64,000 bases of DNA, from NCBI RefSeq assembly GCF_038719015.1, contig NZ_CP152276.1, positions 382,001 through 446,000 on the forward strand. The letters run 5' to 3'. Positions within the stretch are counted from its first letter, which is position 1; every line of letters begins with the position of its first letter. The notes beneath the pieces were generated by a model that did no database searches, had not been told where the DNA came from, and saw only the letters and a list, made by a program, of their open reading frames with translations. Source of the stretch: Nguyenibacter vanlangensis. Its GTDB lineage: Bacteria; Pseudomonadota; Alphaproteobacteria; Acetobacterales; Acetobacteraceae. The position numbers and the translations under genes are program-made. Positions 26,625-34,768 of this stretch are shown here, in pieces.

Positions 26625-26682
26625 ATGGCCGGACGATTTTCAGTCGCGGCCCTCCAATCGCGGCGTGGTGCGCGGGGCTGCT

Positions 26683-26704
26683 GCCCCCGTACCCGGACGG
26701 GGGC
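26683..26704 (-). terminator. Hairpin downstream of the GNAT-like gene (minus strand)
   Basis: GCCCCCGT and ACGGGGGC form a perfect eight-base stem around ACCCGG. It lies 22 bases past the stop of the minus-strand gene ending at 26726, in the convergent interval with the TonB receptor. There is no T-run, so the call is tentative. Confidence 0.35.
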
Positions 26705-26725
26705 AATCGTCCCCCTTCCACCTCC

Positions 26726-27886
26726 TCAGTCGGTCAGGCTGCGGTCATACACCCGGTAGCGCTTGCACGGTTCGGGCGCCAGCCGTTCGATCAGGCGGCG
26801 TACCGGCATGTTGGTCTCCAGGATCCAGCCCATCTCGACCATACGATAGGGCAGGGACCGGCCGCGCCGCATCAGCTCGGTGATCGCCAGCGCCGGCAGC
26901 ATAGCGCCCAGCGCCGTGCCCTCGACCTTGGAGCTGACGCCCAGCAGAATGACGCGGGCGGAATGAAAGCGGTGCCGCAGCAGCCGCCCGCCCAGCTTGA
27001 TCCAGCCCAGCGGCGAGGGCGCGCCACCCAGATCGCCCGCCACGTCGTACAGGTTGGGCACCACCAGCGCGACGGCCGCCGGCTCGCCCTTATGTTCGAT
27101 CAGTACAAGGTGCTCGGACTTCAGGATCGGCTTCATCTGCGCGATCATGCCGCGCATCTCGTCGGCGGTCAGCGGCACGAAGCCCCAGTTGTTCCGCCAG
27201 GCTTCGTTATAGAGCCGACGCAGGATCTCGCCATCCTCGGCGATCTGCCGACGGCGCATGCCGCGCGTCGTCACGTCGCCCAGCTTGCCCTCGCCCATCC
27301 GCAGGCTGGCGGGTACCAGGTGCGCCTGCTCGGCGGCCGGGCCGATCTCCATCTGATAGGCCAGGAAATCCATCGCCTTGGCAAAGCCGCAAGCTTCGAT
27401 CATCGCGGGCAGCCAGTGCGGATGCCAGGGCATGGCGATCATCGGCGGGGCATGCTGCCCGTCCACCATCATGCCCAGTTCGCCGTTCGAATTCAGGGTC
27501 ATGGGCCCGCGGGCCAGGGGCATGCCCTGCGCGCGCAGCCACGCGCAGGCCGCATCCAGCAGGGCCGAGACGACCGCGAGATCGTCGATCGCGTCCAACG
27601 CCCCGAAAAAGCCAATTTTTTCGCCCAGCGTCTCGATGGCCAGATCATCGACATGGGCCGAAATCCGGCCGACCGGGCGTCCCGCGCGCATGGCCAGGAA
27701 ATACTGGGCCCGGCCATGGCCGAAGAACCCGCTTTTGGCAGGATGCAGCAGATCCTTCTGCTCCATGTCCAGCGGCGGGACATAGCCCGGCAGGCCGGCA
27801 TAAAGCCGGCGCGGCAGTTGAAGGAACAGTGACATCTGACGGCGGCCGGCGACGGGGATGATGACAAGTTGATCCGCTTGGTTCAT
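26726..27886 (-). CDS. GNAT-like protein of uncharacterised family (possible N-acyltransferase)
   Basis: This is a 386-residue soluble protein with no signal peptide. The N-terminal part reads FLQLPRRLYAGLPGYVPPLD and KSGFFGHGRAQYFLAMR, then GRISAHVDDLA and EKIGFFGALDAIDDLAV. This is the pattern of a broad GNAT-like family in which some members are annotated as dATP pyrophosphohydrolase. The Caulobacter ceramide synthase bCerS was, as I recall, annotated this way, so an N-acyltransferase role is possible but unproven. The start at 27886 (MNQADQL) is preferred over an in-frame ATG at 27964, which would run into the neighbouring divergent gene. Head-to-head placement with a short-chain dehydrogenase is the only contextual clue. 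Confidence 0.65.
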   Translation of the reverse strand: MNQADQLVIIPVAGRRQMSLFLQLPRRLYAGLPGYVPPLDMEQKDLLHPAKSGFFGHGRAQYFLAMRAGRPVGRISAHVDDLAIETLGEKIGFFGALDAIDDLAVVSALLDAACAWLRAQGMPLARGPMTLNSNGELGMMVDGQHAPPMIAMPWHPHWLPAMIEACGFAKAMDFLAYQMEIGPAAEQAHLVPASLRMGEGKLGDVTTRGMRRRQIAEDGEILRRLYNEAWRNNWGFVPLTADEMRGMIAQMKPILKSEHLVLIEHKGEPAAVALVVPNLYDVAGDLGGAPSPLGWIKLGGRLLRHRFHSARVILLGVSSKVEGTALGAMLPALAITELMRRGRSLPYRMVEMGWILETNMPVRRLIERLAPEPCKRYRVYDRSLTD

Positions 27887-27992
27887 GACCGGTCCGTACG
27901 ATGCCGCAAAAGGGCGAATGAAATCAGGCGCCGACCAGCGCCGCCGGCCCCGTGGTGATGACACGGAACCGGCCTTGAAAGAAAGGGGCCCG

Positions 27993-28808
27993 ATGGCCAG
28001 GAGGCGCCCAGGCGGCGAAATACGGTTCGATCCCGCGACGATCCTGATGACCGGGGCATCCAGCGGAATCGGCGCGGAAACCGCCCGGTTCTATGCGCGC
28101 GCCGGGCGGACGCTCATCCTGTGGGGGCGCGACGCGGGGCGGCTGGAACAGGTGGCGCGCGATTGCCGCGCGGCCGGCGCCACGGTGATCACGCGCGTGC
28201 TGGACCTGTCCGACGGGCAGGGGGCGCTTGCGGCATTCCGCCAGGACGATTCGGCGAATCCGGTCGACCTGCTGGTCCTGGCCGCCGGCCTGGGCGACAT
28301 GCGCCCATCCGCCGACAAGACCGAGCGGGCGGAAACCGTGCTGGAACTCGGCCTGGTGAATTATGCCACCCCGGCCGCGCTGGCGACGGCGGCGGCCGAA
28401 CGCATGGTGGCGCGGCGGCGCGGACACATCGTGCTGGTGGGATCGGTCGCGGCGTTCCACGCCCTGCCGTTCGCCGCCGGCTATTCCGGGTCCAAGGCCG
28501 GACTGACCCGCTTTGCCGAGGCGCTGCGCAACGGCATCGGCGACCATGGCGTGGGCGTGACCCTGATTTCCCCCGGCTTCGTCGACACGCCGATGAGCCG
28601 CCGCGTCGCCAGCGCCAAGCCCTTCCTGCAAAGCGCGCCCCAGGCCGCCCGCCTGATCGCCCGCGCGGTCGAGGAAGACCGCGCGCATCTGATCTTCCCT
28701 CGCCTGTTCGCCGGCTTGCGCCTGCTGGACCAGCTCCTTCCCGCCCCGGTGCGGTCGGCGATCCTGCGGCGCCTGAAGGCCGATCAGGCCCCCCGCCCGG
28801 CGGCATGA
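27993..28808 (+). CDS. Short-chain dehydrogenase/reductase
   Basis: This 271-residue oxidoreductase has the classical SDR pattern: cofactor loop TGASSGIG at residues 20-27, LAAGLG in place of the usual NNAG, catalytic Ser in VLVGSVAAF and the YSGSK active-site motif, then ISPGFVDTPMS. The C-terminal part (residues 225-260) contains a short hydrophobic stretch, as in SDRs that bind membranes or lipid substrates. GAAAGGGG just upstream supports the ATG at 27993. The substrate is unknown. It is divergent from the GNAT-like gene; the pair could share a promoter region of about 107 bases and work on the same lipid or keto substrate. Confidence 0.8.
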   Translation: MARRRPGGEIRFDPATILMTGASSGIGAETARFYARAGRTLILWGRDAGRLEQVARDCRAAGATVITRVLDLSDGQGALAAFRQDDSANPVDLLVLAAGLGDMRPSADKTERAETVLELGLVNYATPAALATAAAERMVARRRGHIVLVGSVAAFHALPFAAGYSGSKAGLTRFAEALRNGIGDHGVGVTLISPGFVDTPMSRRVASAKPFLQSAPQAARLIARAVEEDRAHLIFPRLFAGLRLLDQLLPAPVRSAILRRLKADQAPRPAA

Positions 28809-28880
28809 CGCCCGCGACGCGAATCGAGACTTGACGGCTCCTCGGGAACGGGAAATCACTTTACGACGGATCACAAAAAA

Positions 28881-28902
28881 GTGCCCCGGCAGAGTGGGGC
28901 AC
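28881..28902 (-). terminator. Minus-strand intrinsic terminator upstream of glucokinase
   Basis: GTGCCCC and GGGGCAC form a perfect seven-base stem with an eight-base loop. Read on the minus strand the stem is followed at once by TTTTTT (the A-run at 28875-28880), the form of an intrinsic terminator. No minus-strand protein gene lies upstream; the nearest minus-strand unit is the tRNA-Cys gene 1.2 kb away, so it may stop antisense transcription through the glucokinase gene. On the plus strand it could act as a leader hairpin for that gene. Confidence 0.5.
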
Positions 28903-28949
28903 CTCGGTCCCGGGCCGGGTAATAAAGGATCCAGGGAGTCGGAGACGAC

Positions 28950-29918
28950 ATGAAAGAGATCGTAGCGGTCGATATCGGCGGCACGCATGCGCGCTTTGCC
29001 ATAGCCACTGTGGACGAGGGCCGGGTGACCGACCTGGGAAACGCCACGACCCTGAAATGCGCCGAACATGCCAGCCTGCAACTGGCATGGGAGTCCTTCG
29101 CCCGCCAGATCGGGCGTCCCCTGCCGCGCGCCGCGGGGATCGCCGTCGCCTGCCCGGTGCAGGGCGAGACGCTCAAGCTGACGAATAATCCGTGGATCAT
29201 CCAGCCGGCGCAGCTTGGTGCCAAGCTGGGTGTGGACGAACATGTCCTGGTCAATGATTTCGGCGCGGTCGGCCATGCCGTGGCGCAGGTCGATCCGTCC
29301 TATCTGCGGCATCTGTGCGGTCCGGACCGGCCGGTATCCGATGCGGGCGTGACCACCATCGTCGGTCCGGGCACCGGGCTGGGTTCGGCCTATGTCGTGC
29401 GGCGCGGCGGCCGCTACATCGTCTGCGAGACCGAAGGCGGCCATGTCGATTTCGCGCCGCTGGATGTGGTCGAGGACAAGATCCTGCAGCGGCTGCGCCT
29501 GCGCTATCGCCGCGTGTCGACCGAGCGCATCGTCTCGGGACCGGGTTTGGTCAATCTCTACGAGGCGATCGCCGAGATGGAGGGCCTGCCCGCCCGCACG
29601 CGCGACGACAAGGAGTTATGGACCCTGGCGCTGGAGGGACGCGACCACATGGCCTCGGCGGCGCTGGAGCGATTCTGCCTGGCGCTGGGCGCCGTCGCCG
29701 GCGACCTGGCGCTGGCCCAGGGCGGGCACAGCGTGGTGATCGCGGGCGGGCTCGGCCTGCGCCTGGCGGACCATCTGCCCCGCTCTGGATTCGCCGAGCG
29801 ATTCGTCGCCAAGGGACGGTTCGAGGCCATGATGTCCGACATGCCCGTCCGGCTGATCACCCACCCGCAGCCCGGCCTGTTCGGCGCCGCCGCGGCGTTC
29901 GCCGAACGCTTCACCTGA
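28950..29918 (+). CDS. glk: Glucokinase
   Basis: Glucokinase phosphorylates glucose with ATP in the cytoplasm. The 322-residue protein is of the bacterial Glk family: VAVDIGGTHARFAIA binds the ATP phosphates, IAVACPVQGETLKLTNNPW contacts glucose, LVNDFGAVGHAV holds the catalytic Asp, VGPGTGLGSAYVV is the phosphate-2 loop, and ETEGGHVDFAP and VIAGGLGLRL complete the site. AGGGAG about 13 bases upstream (CCAGGGAGTC) is the likely ribosome site. It is transcribed alone. A hairpin (29954-29971) lies 35 bases after the stop. Confidence 0.94.
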   Translation: MKEIVAVDIGGTHARFAIATVDEGRVTDLGNATTLKCAEHASLQLAWESFARQIGRPLPRAAGIAVACPVQGETLKLTNNPWIIQPAQLGAKLGVDEHVLVNDFGAVGHAVAQVDPSYLRHLCGPDRPVSDAGVTTIVGPGTGLGSAYVVRRGGRYIVCETEGGHVDFAPLDVVEDKILQRLRLRYRRVSTERIVSGPGLVNLYEAIAEMEGLPARTRDDKELWTLALEGRDHMASAALERFCLALGAVAGDLALAQGGHSVVIAGGLGLRLADHLPRSGFAERFVAKGRFEAMMSDMPVRLITHPQPGLFGAAAAFAERFT

Positions 29919-29953
29919 TAAACGGACTTTCGGGCGGATTTCGGGGCGTTCGT

Positions 29954-29971
29954 CCCGGCCCATCGGCCGGG
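29954..29971 (+). terminator. Hairpin after glucokinase gene
   Basis: CCCGGCC and GGCCGGG form a perfect seven-base stem with loop CATC, 35 bases after the glk stop. There is no T-run, so this is a weak terminator candidate. Confidence 0.3.
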
Positions 29972-30108
29972 CCGGACGATTGCCGGTTGCATTCACGTTT
30001 TCGCGAATATCGGCGGTACTGGACATGCGCGCGTCCGGTGCCGTTTCCGATCGGAATCACGAAAAGAACGTCGCGAAAAGAAAGATTGAGGCGCCGGCGG
30101 GTCATGTC

Positions 30109-30182
30109 TGGAGGTCCGGGCGGGAATCGAACCCACATTCGCGGATTTGCAGTCCGCTGCATCACCATTCTGCCACCGGACC
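30109..30182 (-). tRNA. tRNA-Cys (anticodon GCA)
   Basis: On the minus strand the 74 bases fold as a full cloverleaf. The acceptor arms GGTCCGG and CCGGACC pair over seven bases. The anticodon stem GCGGA/TCCGC encloses CTGCAAA, giving anticodon GCA for cysteine. The T-arm contains GTTCGAATC, the discriminator base is T (U in the RNA), and CCA is encoded at 30109-30111. No other tRNA gene was found in this window. It lies between glk and the methyltransferase gene, both on the other strand. Confidence 0.96.
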
Positions 30183-30344
30183 CGACCGGGCGCGTTGGCT
30201 ATATCCACTCTCTGACCCGCGCGGTCAAGTCGTTGTGTGCGCAGGGCATGCTAGGCAGTTCGGCCCCAAGGACATAAAACAGGACGACATGAATCGGGCG
30301 GACATAAAATTGTGTGGCCGGGAACTCTTTGTGAAGGGAGCATC

Positions 30345-31025
30345 ATGAACCAGTCCGCGCTTGGAGCCACCGCACTCGATTATGATGCCGCGCGGCAGCG
30401 GATGGTGGACGCGCAGATCCGCCCGGTGCAGATCAACGATCCCCGGGTCATCGCCGCGATGCGCGCCCTGCCGCGCGAACGCTGCGTGCCCCCGGCCCTG
30501 AAACCTTTCGCCTATGCCGATCAGAGCCTGGATCTGGGCAATGGCCGCGTGCTGACCGAGCCGCGCATCATCGGGCGCATGGTCCAGATCGCACAGCCCG
30601 AATCCGGCCGGCGCGCGCTGGTGGTGGCCGCCGGCACCGGCTACGCCGCCGCCCTGCTGGCGCGCCTGGGGCTGCGGGTGGTGGCCCTCGAATCGAATAC
30701 GGCCCTCGGCGCGATCGGCAAGGCGTTTTGCGCAACCGAGGCCCCGGAGATCGTCTGGCGCGGGGGGGCGCTGGCCGAAGGCGACAGCGCGGACGCCCCG
30801 TTCGACCTGATCCTGATCGACGGCGCGGTGCGTGAGATCCCGCCGGCGCTGGCCGGCCAACTGGCCGAAGGCGGGCGGATCGTCTGCGTCCTTTCGCCGG
30901 CGGACGGGGTCGCCACCGCCTGCGTTGCCGAGCGTACGCCGCAGGGCCTCGCGGTGCGCCCGGTCTTCGACGTCGCCCTGCCGATGCTGCCGGAACTCGA
31001 GCCCGCGCCGGCCTTCGCCTTCTGA
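30345..31025 (+). CDS. Protein-L-isoaspartate O-methyltransferase family protein
   Basis: This 226-residue protein has the PCMT-like Rossmann methyltransferase fold: ARQRMVDAQIRPVQINDPRVIAAM at the N-terminus, the SAM-binding ALVVAAGTGYAAALLARLG and FDLILIDGAVREIP. Classical PCMT repairs isoaspartyl residues. In this alphaproteobacterial subfamily the SAM motif and the N-terminal RMVDAQIRP block differ from E. coli Pcm, so the true substrate is uncertain. AAGGGAG five bases upstream supports the ATG at 30345. Homologues often precede tolC, but here a terminator and a palindrome cluster follow. Confidence 0.82.
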   Translation: MNQSALGATALDYDAARQRMVDAQIRPVQINDPRVIAAMRALPRERCVPPALKPFAYADQSLDLGNGRVLTEPRIIGRMVQIAQPESGRRALVVAAGTGYAAALLARLGLRVVALESNTALGAIGKAFCATEAPEIVWRGGALAEGDSADAPFDLILIDGAVREIPPALAGQLAEGGRIVCVLSPADGVATACVAERTPQGLAVRPVFDVALPMLPELEPAPAFAF

Positions 31026-31060
31026 CCGCGGCGTTCCATTCAGGCCGAATTTGGGTATAA

Positions 31061-31094
31061 GCGGCGGACCGGGCCCGGTCCGCCGTGCTTTTTT
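31061..31094 (+). terminator. Strong intrinsic terminator after methyltransferase gene
   Basis: Bases 31063-31084 form a perfect 22-base palindrome (arms GGCGGACCGGG and CCCGGTCCGCC), extended by one C-G and one G-T pair, followed by GC and then TTTTTT at 31089-31094. This is the clearest Rho-independent terminator in the window. It ends the methyltransferase transcript, so valS needs its own promoter. Confidence 0.9.
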
Positions 31095-31109
31095 GGGCCG
31101 CCTATTCTC

Positions 31110-31163
31110 TAGTGTCCTGCCCGAGAAATTCTTATGAGAATTTCTCGGACCAGCAGGCCACTA
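31110..31163. repeat. Palindromic element 1 (ends TAGTGTCC-like)
   Basis: This is a 54-base inverted repeat. The outer arms TAGTGTCCTG and CAGGCCACTA pair with one mismatch. The inner arms CCGAGAAATTC (31121-31131) and GAATTTCTCGG (31138-31148) pair perfectly over 11 bases around TTATGA. It shares its TAGTGTCC end with element 2, so the two appear to belong to one repeat family. Confidence 0.75.
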
Positions 31164-31173
31164 AAATATTGAT

Positions 31174-31230
31174 TCTAGTGTCCTTTCGATTCTGAAATTC
31201 GCTTGCGAATTTCGGAATCGGGACACTAGA
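31174..31230. repeat. Palindromic element 2 (TCTAGTGTCC ends)
   Basis: This is a 57-base hairpin. The arms begin TCTAGTGTCC and end GGACACTAGA, and continue inward as CGATTCTGAAATTCGC and GCGAATTTCGGAATCG, leaving a loop of only TT at 31203-31204. Pairing is complete apart from a three-base bulge (31183-31185, or a shift of it) and one G-T wobble. Such long perfect hairpins are typical of small mobile palindromes (REP- or MITE-like). Confidence 0.8.
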
Positions 31231-31238
31231 GCGTCATA

Positions 31239-31262
31239 CGACCGGATGGACCCATCCGGTCG
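31239..31262. repeat. Palindromic element 3
   Basis: The arms CGACCGGATGG and CCATCCGGTCG are perfect inverted repeats of 11 bases separated by two bases. It is unrelated in sequence to elements 1 and 2, and is followed by an AT-rich stretch leading into element 4. Confidence 0.65.
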
Positions 31263-31287
31263 GATAAAGATGCTCGTTAAAATAATG

Positions 31288-31335
31288 AGCTAGAGCTATA
31301 TCCGTGAACCAGTGTGAATGGATATGGCTCTAGCT
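31288..31335. repeat. Palindromic element 4, directly before valS
   Basis: The arms AGCTAGAGCTATATCC and GGATATGGCTCTAGCT pair over 16 bases with one T-G wobble, around a 16-base loop. The element ends 19 bases before the valS start codon, so a hairpin in the valS leader RNA would lie close to the ribosome site and could affect translation. Confidence 0.7.
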
Positions 31336-31354
31336 CCGCCCGTTTCTTGTCCAT

Positions 31355-34069
31355 ATGTCAGGTCTGGCTTTTGCGATGCTGAACAAGTCTTTCTCGCCCG
31401 GCGAGATCGAACCCGCCCTTTATGCCGAATGGGAACGCAACGGCGCCTTCGCCGCCGCGCCGGACAGCAACGCGCAGCCTTATGCGATCATGATCCCGCC
31501 GCCCAATGTTACCGGCACGCTGCATATGGGCCACGCGCTGACCATGACGTTGCAGGACACGCTGATCCGCTGGCGGCGCATGCAGGGGCGCGACGCGCTG
31601 TGGCAGCCCGGCACGGACCATGCCGGCATCGCGACCCAGATGGTGGTCGAACGCGCCCTGCAGCAGGAAGGCACCACCCGCCAGGCCCTGGGGCGTGAGG
31701 CGTTCGAGCAGCGCGTCTGGCAGTGGAAGGCCGAATCGGGCGGCACCATCACCACCCAGTTGCGCCGCCTCGGCGCCTCGCTGGACTGGCCGCGCGAGCG
31801 TTTCACGATGGATGAGGGCCTGTCGCGCGCGGTGCGCGAGGTCTTCGTGACCCTCTACCGCCAGGGGCTGATCTATCGCGACCGGCGCCTGGTGAACTGG
31901 GACCCGGCGTTCCGTTCCGCGATTTCCGACCTCGAGGTCGATAACCGCGAGGTCCAGGGCAGCCTGTGGTATATCCGCTATCCCGTCGAAGGGCTTGAAG
32001 GGCGCAGCATCACCGTGGCCACCACCCGGCCCGAGACCATGCTGGGCGACATGGCGGTCGCGGTTCATCCCGACGATTCGCGCTATGGCGACCTGGTCGG
32101 CCGGTCGGTGATCCTGCCGCTGACGGGGCGGCGCATCCCCATCGTCGCCGACCCCCATTCCGATCCCGAGAAAGGCAGCGGCGCGGTCAAGATCACGCCC
32201 GCGCACGATTTCAATGATTTCGAGGTCGGACGCCGGCACGGTCTGGCGATGCCCAGTGTCCTGGACGAGGATGCGCGCGTCACCCTGGCCGAAATTTCCG
32301 ACGATCTGCGGACCGAGGACGGACTGGCCGACCCGGCCTTCGTGCGCGGGCTGGAGGGGCTGCAGCGCGACGAGGCCCGCAAGGCGATCGTCGCCGAACT
32401 GGACCGGCTGGGCTGGCTGGAGAAGATCGAGCCGCACCGCAACCAGGTGCCGCACGCCGAACGCAGCGGCGCCGTGGTCGAACCGCGCCTGACCACCCAA
32501 TGGTATTGCGACGCCGCTGCCCTGGCCGGGCCCGCGATCGCGGCGGTCGAAACCGGGCAGGTCCGCTTCGTGCCCCAGCAATGGGAAAACACGTTCTTCG
32601 CCTGGATGCGCGGTATCCAGCCCTGGTGCATCAGCCGCCAGCTCTGGTGGGGCCATCGCATTCCCGCCTGGTACGGCCCCGACGGCCATGTCTTCGTCGC
32701 GCAGGACGAGGATGAGGCCCAGGCCCAGGCGCTGGCCCATTACGGACGCACCGAAGCCCTGGCGCGGGACGAGGACGTGCTGGATACCTGGTTCTCCTCG
32801 GCGCTGTGGCCCTTCTCGACCCTCGGCTGGCCCGACGAAACGGCGGACCTGGCGCGCTACTATCCGACCGACGTGCTGGTGACCGGCTTCGACATCATCT
32901 TCTTCTGGGTGGCCCGGATGATGATGATGGGCCTGCATTTCATGAAGGACGTGCCGTTCCGCACCGTCTTCATCCACGGCCTGGTCCGTGACGAGCGCGG
33001 CCAGAAAATGTCCAAGAGCAAGGGCAACGGCATCGACCCGCTCGAAATGATCGAGCAGTACGGCGCCGATGCCATGCGCTTTACCGTCTGCGCCCTCACG
33101 GGCCTGGGGCGGGACGTGAAGCTGGGGCAGAAACGGATCGAGGAACATCGTTCCTTCGTCACCAAGATCTGGAATGCCGCGCGTTTCTGCGAAATGAACG
33201 GCGTAGCCCCGGTCGCCGGCTTTCGTCCCGAAAGCGTCGCCTCGCCGCTGGGACGCTGGATCCTGGACGAGGCCGCCCGCGCGGTGGCCGACGCCGACGC
33301 CGCGCTGGAATCCTTCCGCTTCGACGAATATGCGGCGTCCTGCTACCGCTTCGTCTGGAACTGCTTCTGCGACTGGTTCCTGGAATTCGCCAAGCCGGTC
33401 TTCACCGGCGACGATGCGGCCCAGGCTGCGGAAATCCGCGCCGTGACGGCGCATGTGCTGGGGCTCGTCCTGCGGCTTCTGCAGCCGGTCATGCCCTTCG
33501 TCACCGATGATCTATGGGCGCATTTCGGGTTCGGCCCGACCGGCAGCCTGATGACCGCCGTCTGGCCCGATGCCGCGCGGCCCGCCGGCGGGGCCGATGC
33601 CGCGGCCGAAATGGACTGGCTGATCCGCTTCATCTCGGCCATCCGCACCGTGCGGGCCGAAATGAACGTGCCCCCGTCGCGTCTCGCCCCCGTGCTGCTG
33701 CGCGACGCACGGCCCGAGACGGTGGCCCGCGCGACCCGCTGGGCCGAGGCGATCGGCCGCATGGCCCGCGTATCCGACGTCGCGGTCCTGGACGGCGACA
33801 TGCCGCAGGGGGCGGCTCAGCTCGTGGTCGACGAGGCGACGCTGGTCATGCCGCTGGCCGGCGTCATCGACCTGACGCAGGAACGCCAGCGCCTGGAGAA
33901 GGAGCGCAGCAAGATGGAAGACGAGATCGCGAAGGTCGAGCGCAAGCTGAGCAACGCCGATTTCATCGCTCGTGCCAAGCCCGAGATCGTCGAGGAAAAT
34001 CGCGACCGCCTGGCCCAATGGCAGGGCGAACGCGACCGCCTGGCCGCCGCCCTGGCGCGCCTGGCCTGA
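31355..34069 (+). CDS. valS: Valine--tRNA ligase
   Basis: ValRS charges tRNA-Val and edits mischarged threonine. The 904-residue class I synthetase has the HIGH-type motif HMGH at residues 57-60, a connective editing domain (about residues 200-400) with TTRPETMLGDMAVAVHPDD, and the KMSKS motif at 551-555. It ends with the C-terminal arginine-rich coiled coil expected of ValRS (about 835-904, LTQERQRLEKERSKMEDEI in pattern). The start is either 31355 or an in-frame ATG at 31376; neither has a good ribosome site. A palindrome ends 19 bases upstream of 31355. Confidence 0.95.
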   Translation: MSGLAFAMLNKSFSPGEIEPALYAEWERNGAFAAAPDSNAQPYAIMIPPPNVTGTLHMGHALTMTLQDTLIRWRRMQGRDALWQPGTDHAGIATQMVVERALQQEGTTRQALGREAFEQRVWQWKAESGGTITTQLRRLGASLDWPRERFTMDEGLSRAVREVFVTLYRQGLIYRDRRLVNWDPAFRSAISDLEVDNREVQGSLWYIRYPVEGLEGRSITVATTRPETMLGDMAVAVHPDDSRYGDLVGRSVILPLTGRRIPIVADPHSDPEKGSGAVKITPAHDFNDFEVGRRHGLAMPSVLDEDARVTLAEISDDLRTEDGLADPAFVRGLEGLQRDEARKAIVAELDRLGWLEKIEPHRNQVPHAERSGAVVEPRLTTQWYCDAAALAGPAIAAVETGQVRFVPQQWENTFFAWMRGIQPWCISRQLWWGHRIPAWYGPDGHVFVAQDEDEAQAQALAHYGRTEALARDEDVLDTWFSSALWPFSTLGWPDETADLARYYPTDVLVTGFDIIFFWVARMMMMGLHFMKDVPFRTVFIHGLVRDERGQKMSKSKGNGIDPLEMIEQYGADAMRFTVCALTGLGRDVKLGQKRIEEHRSFVTKIWNAARFCEMNGVAPVAGFRPESVASPLGRWILDEAARAVADADAALESFRFDEYAASCYRFVWNCFCDWFLEFAKPVFTGDDAAQAAEIRAVTAHVLGLVLRLLQPVMPFVTDDLWAHFGFGPTGSLMTAVWPDAARPAGGADAAAEMDWLIRFISAIRTVRAEMNVPPSRLAPVLLRDARPETVARATRWAEAIGRMARVSDVAVLDGDMPQGAAQLVVDEATLVMPLAGVIDLTQERQRLEKERSKMEDEIAKVERKLSNADFIARAKPEIVEENRDRLAQWQGERDRLAAALARLA

Positions 34070-34190
34070 CCCGGTCGCGTCGCGAAGCTGTCGCAGGCTC
34101 GTCACCATCACGTCTCTTTCAATCCGGTGGCGGCCCTCACATCTTGTAGACGAGGCGCGCCCGTCCGCGGCGCGGGAAGGAGCTGGAACG

Positions 34191-34760
34191 ATGGATGAAG
34201 CGACGCGCATGCCGCCCGGCCAGGACGTCGCCTACCTGGGCGGCGGCTGTTTCTGGTGCACCGAGGCGATGCTGAAGGAACTCCGGGGCATCCTCGGCGT
34301 GGTTCCGGGCTATGCCGGGGGCACCCTGGCCGACCCGACCTATGAACAGGTCTGCAGCGGCCGCACCGGCCATGCCGAGGTCGTGCGCGTCGCATTCGAC
34401 CCCGCGATCCTGTCCTACGCCGACCTGCTGCGGATTTTCTTCACGATCCACGATCCCACGACCCCGGACCGCCAGGGGGCGGACATAGGCCCGCAATATC
34501 GCTCGGTGATCTTCACCGCCACGCCCGAACAGGCGCGGACCGCCCGCGCGGTGCGCGACCAGGTCGCGGCCGAACGGCTGTGGCCCGATCCGATCGTGAC
34601 CGAAATCCAGCCCCTGGACCGGTTCTACGAGGCAGAATCCTATCATCACGATTATTTCGCCAAGCACCCGGAACGGGGCTATTGCGCCGCGGTGATCGCG
34701 CCCAAGGTGGCGAAGCTGCGCCGGACCTACATGTCCCGCCTGGCGCGGGCGCAGGGCTGA
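34191..34760 (+). CDS. msrA: Peptide-methionine (S)-S-oxide reductase
   Basis: MsrA reduces the S form of methionine sulfoxide in oxidised proteins. The 189-residue product has the catalytic motif GCFWC at residues 19-23 (C20 is the catalytic Cys), GVVPGYAGG, YEQVCSGRTGHAEVV, DIGPQYRS and a resolving Cys in ERGYCAAVI near the C-terminus. The start at 34191 follows GGAAGGAG. No signal peptide is present, so it acts in the cytoplasm. It faces the ABC transporter genes tail to tail across a hairpin. Confidence 0.95.
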   Translation: MDEATRMPPGQDVAYLGGGCFWCTEAMLKELRGILGVVPGYAGGTLADPTYEQVCSGRTGHAEVVRVAFDPAILSYADLLRIFFTIHDPTTPDRQGADIGPQYRSVIFTATPEQARTARAVRDQVAAERLWPDPIVTEIQPLDRFYEAESYHHDYFAKHPERGYCAAVIAPKVAKLRRTYMSRLARAQG

Positions 34761-34768
34761 CCGGGGTA

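Larger units (their letters stand above)
31026..31354. other. Intergenic region between methyltransferase gene and valS
   Basis: These 329 bases contain no gene. They hold an intrinsic terminator and four palindromic elements, described separately. The part from about 31100 onward is much richer in A and T than the flanking genes, which suggests foreign or mobile-repeat origin. In many alphaproteobacteria, by my recollection, this interval carries tolC and a DUF2497 gene. Confidence 0.75.

Noticed and set aside
31358..33454. Open frame of 698 codons antisense to valS
   Set aside because: valS is certain by motif, and the reverse frame has low-complexity composition and no ribosome site.
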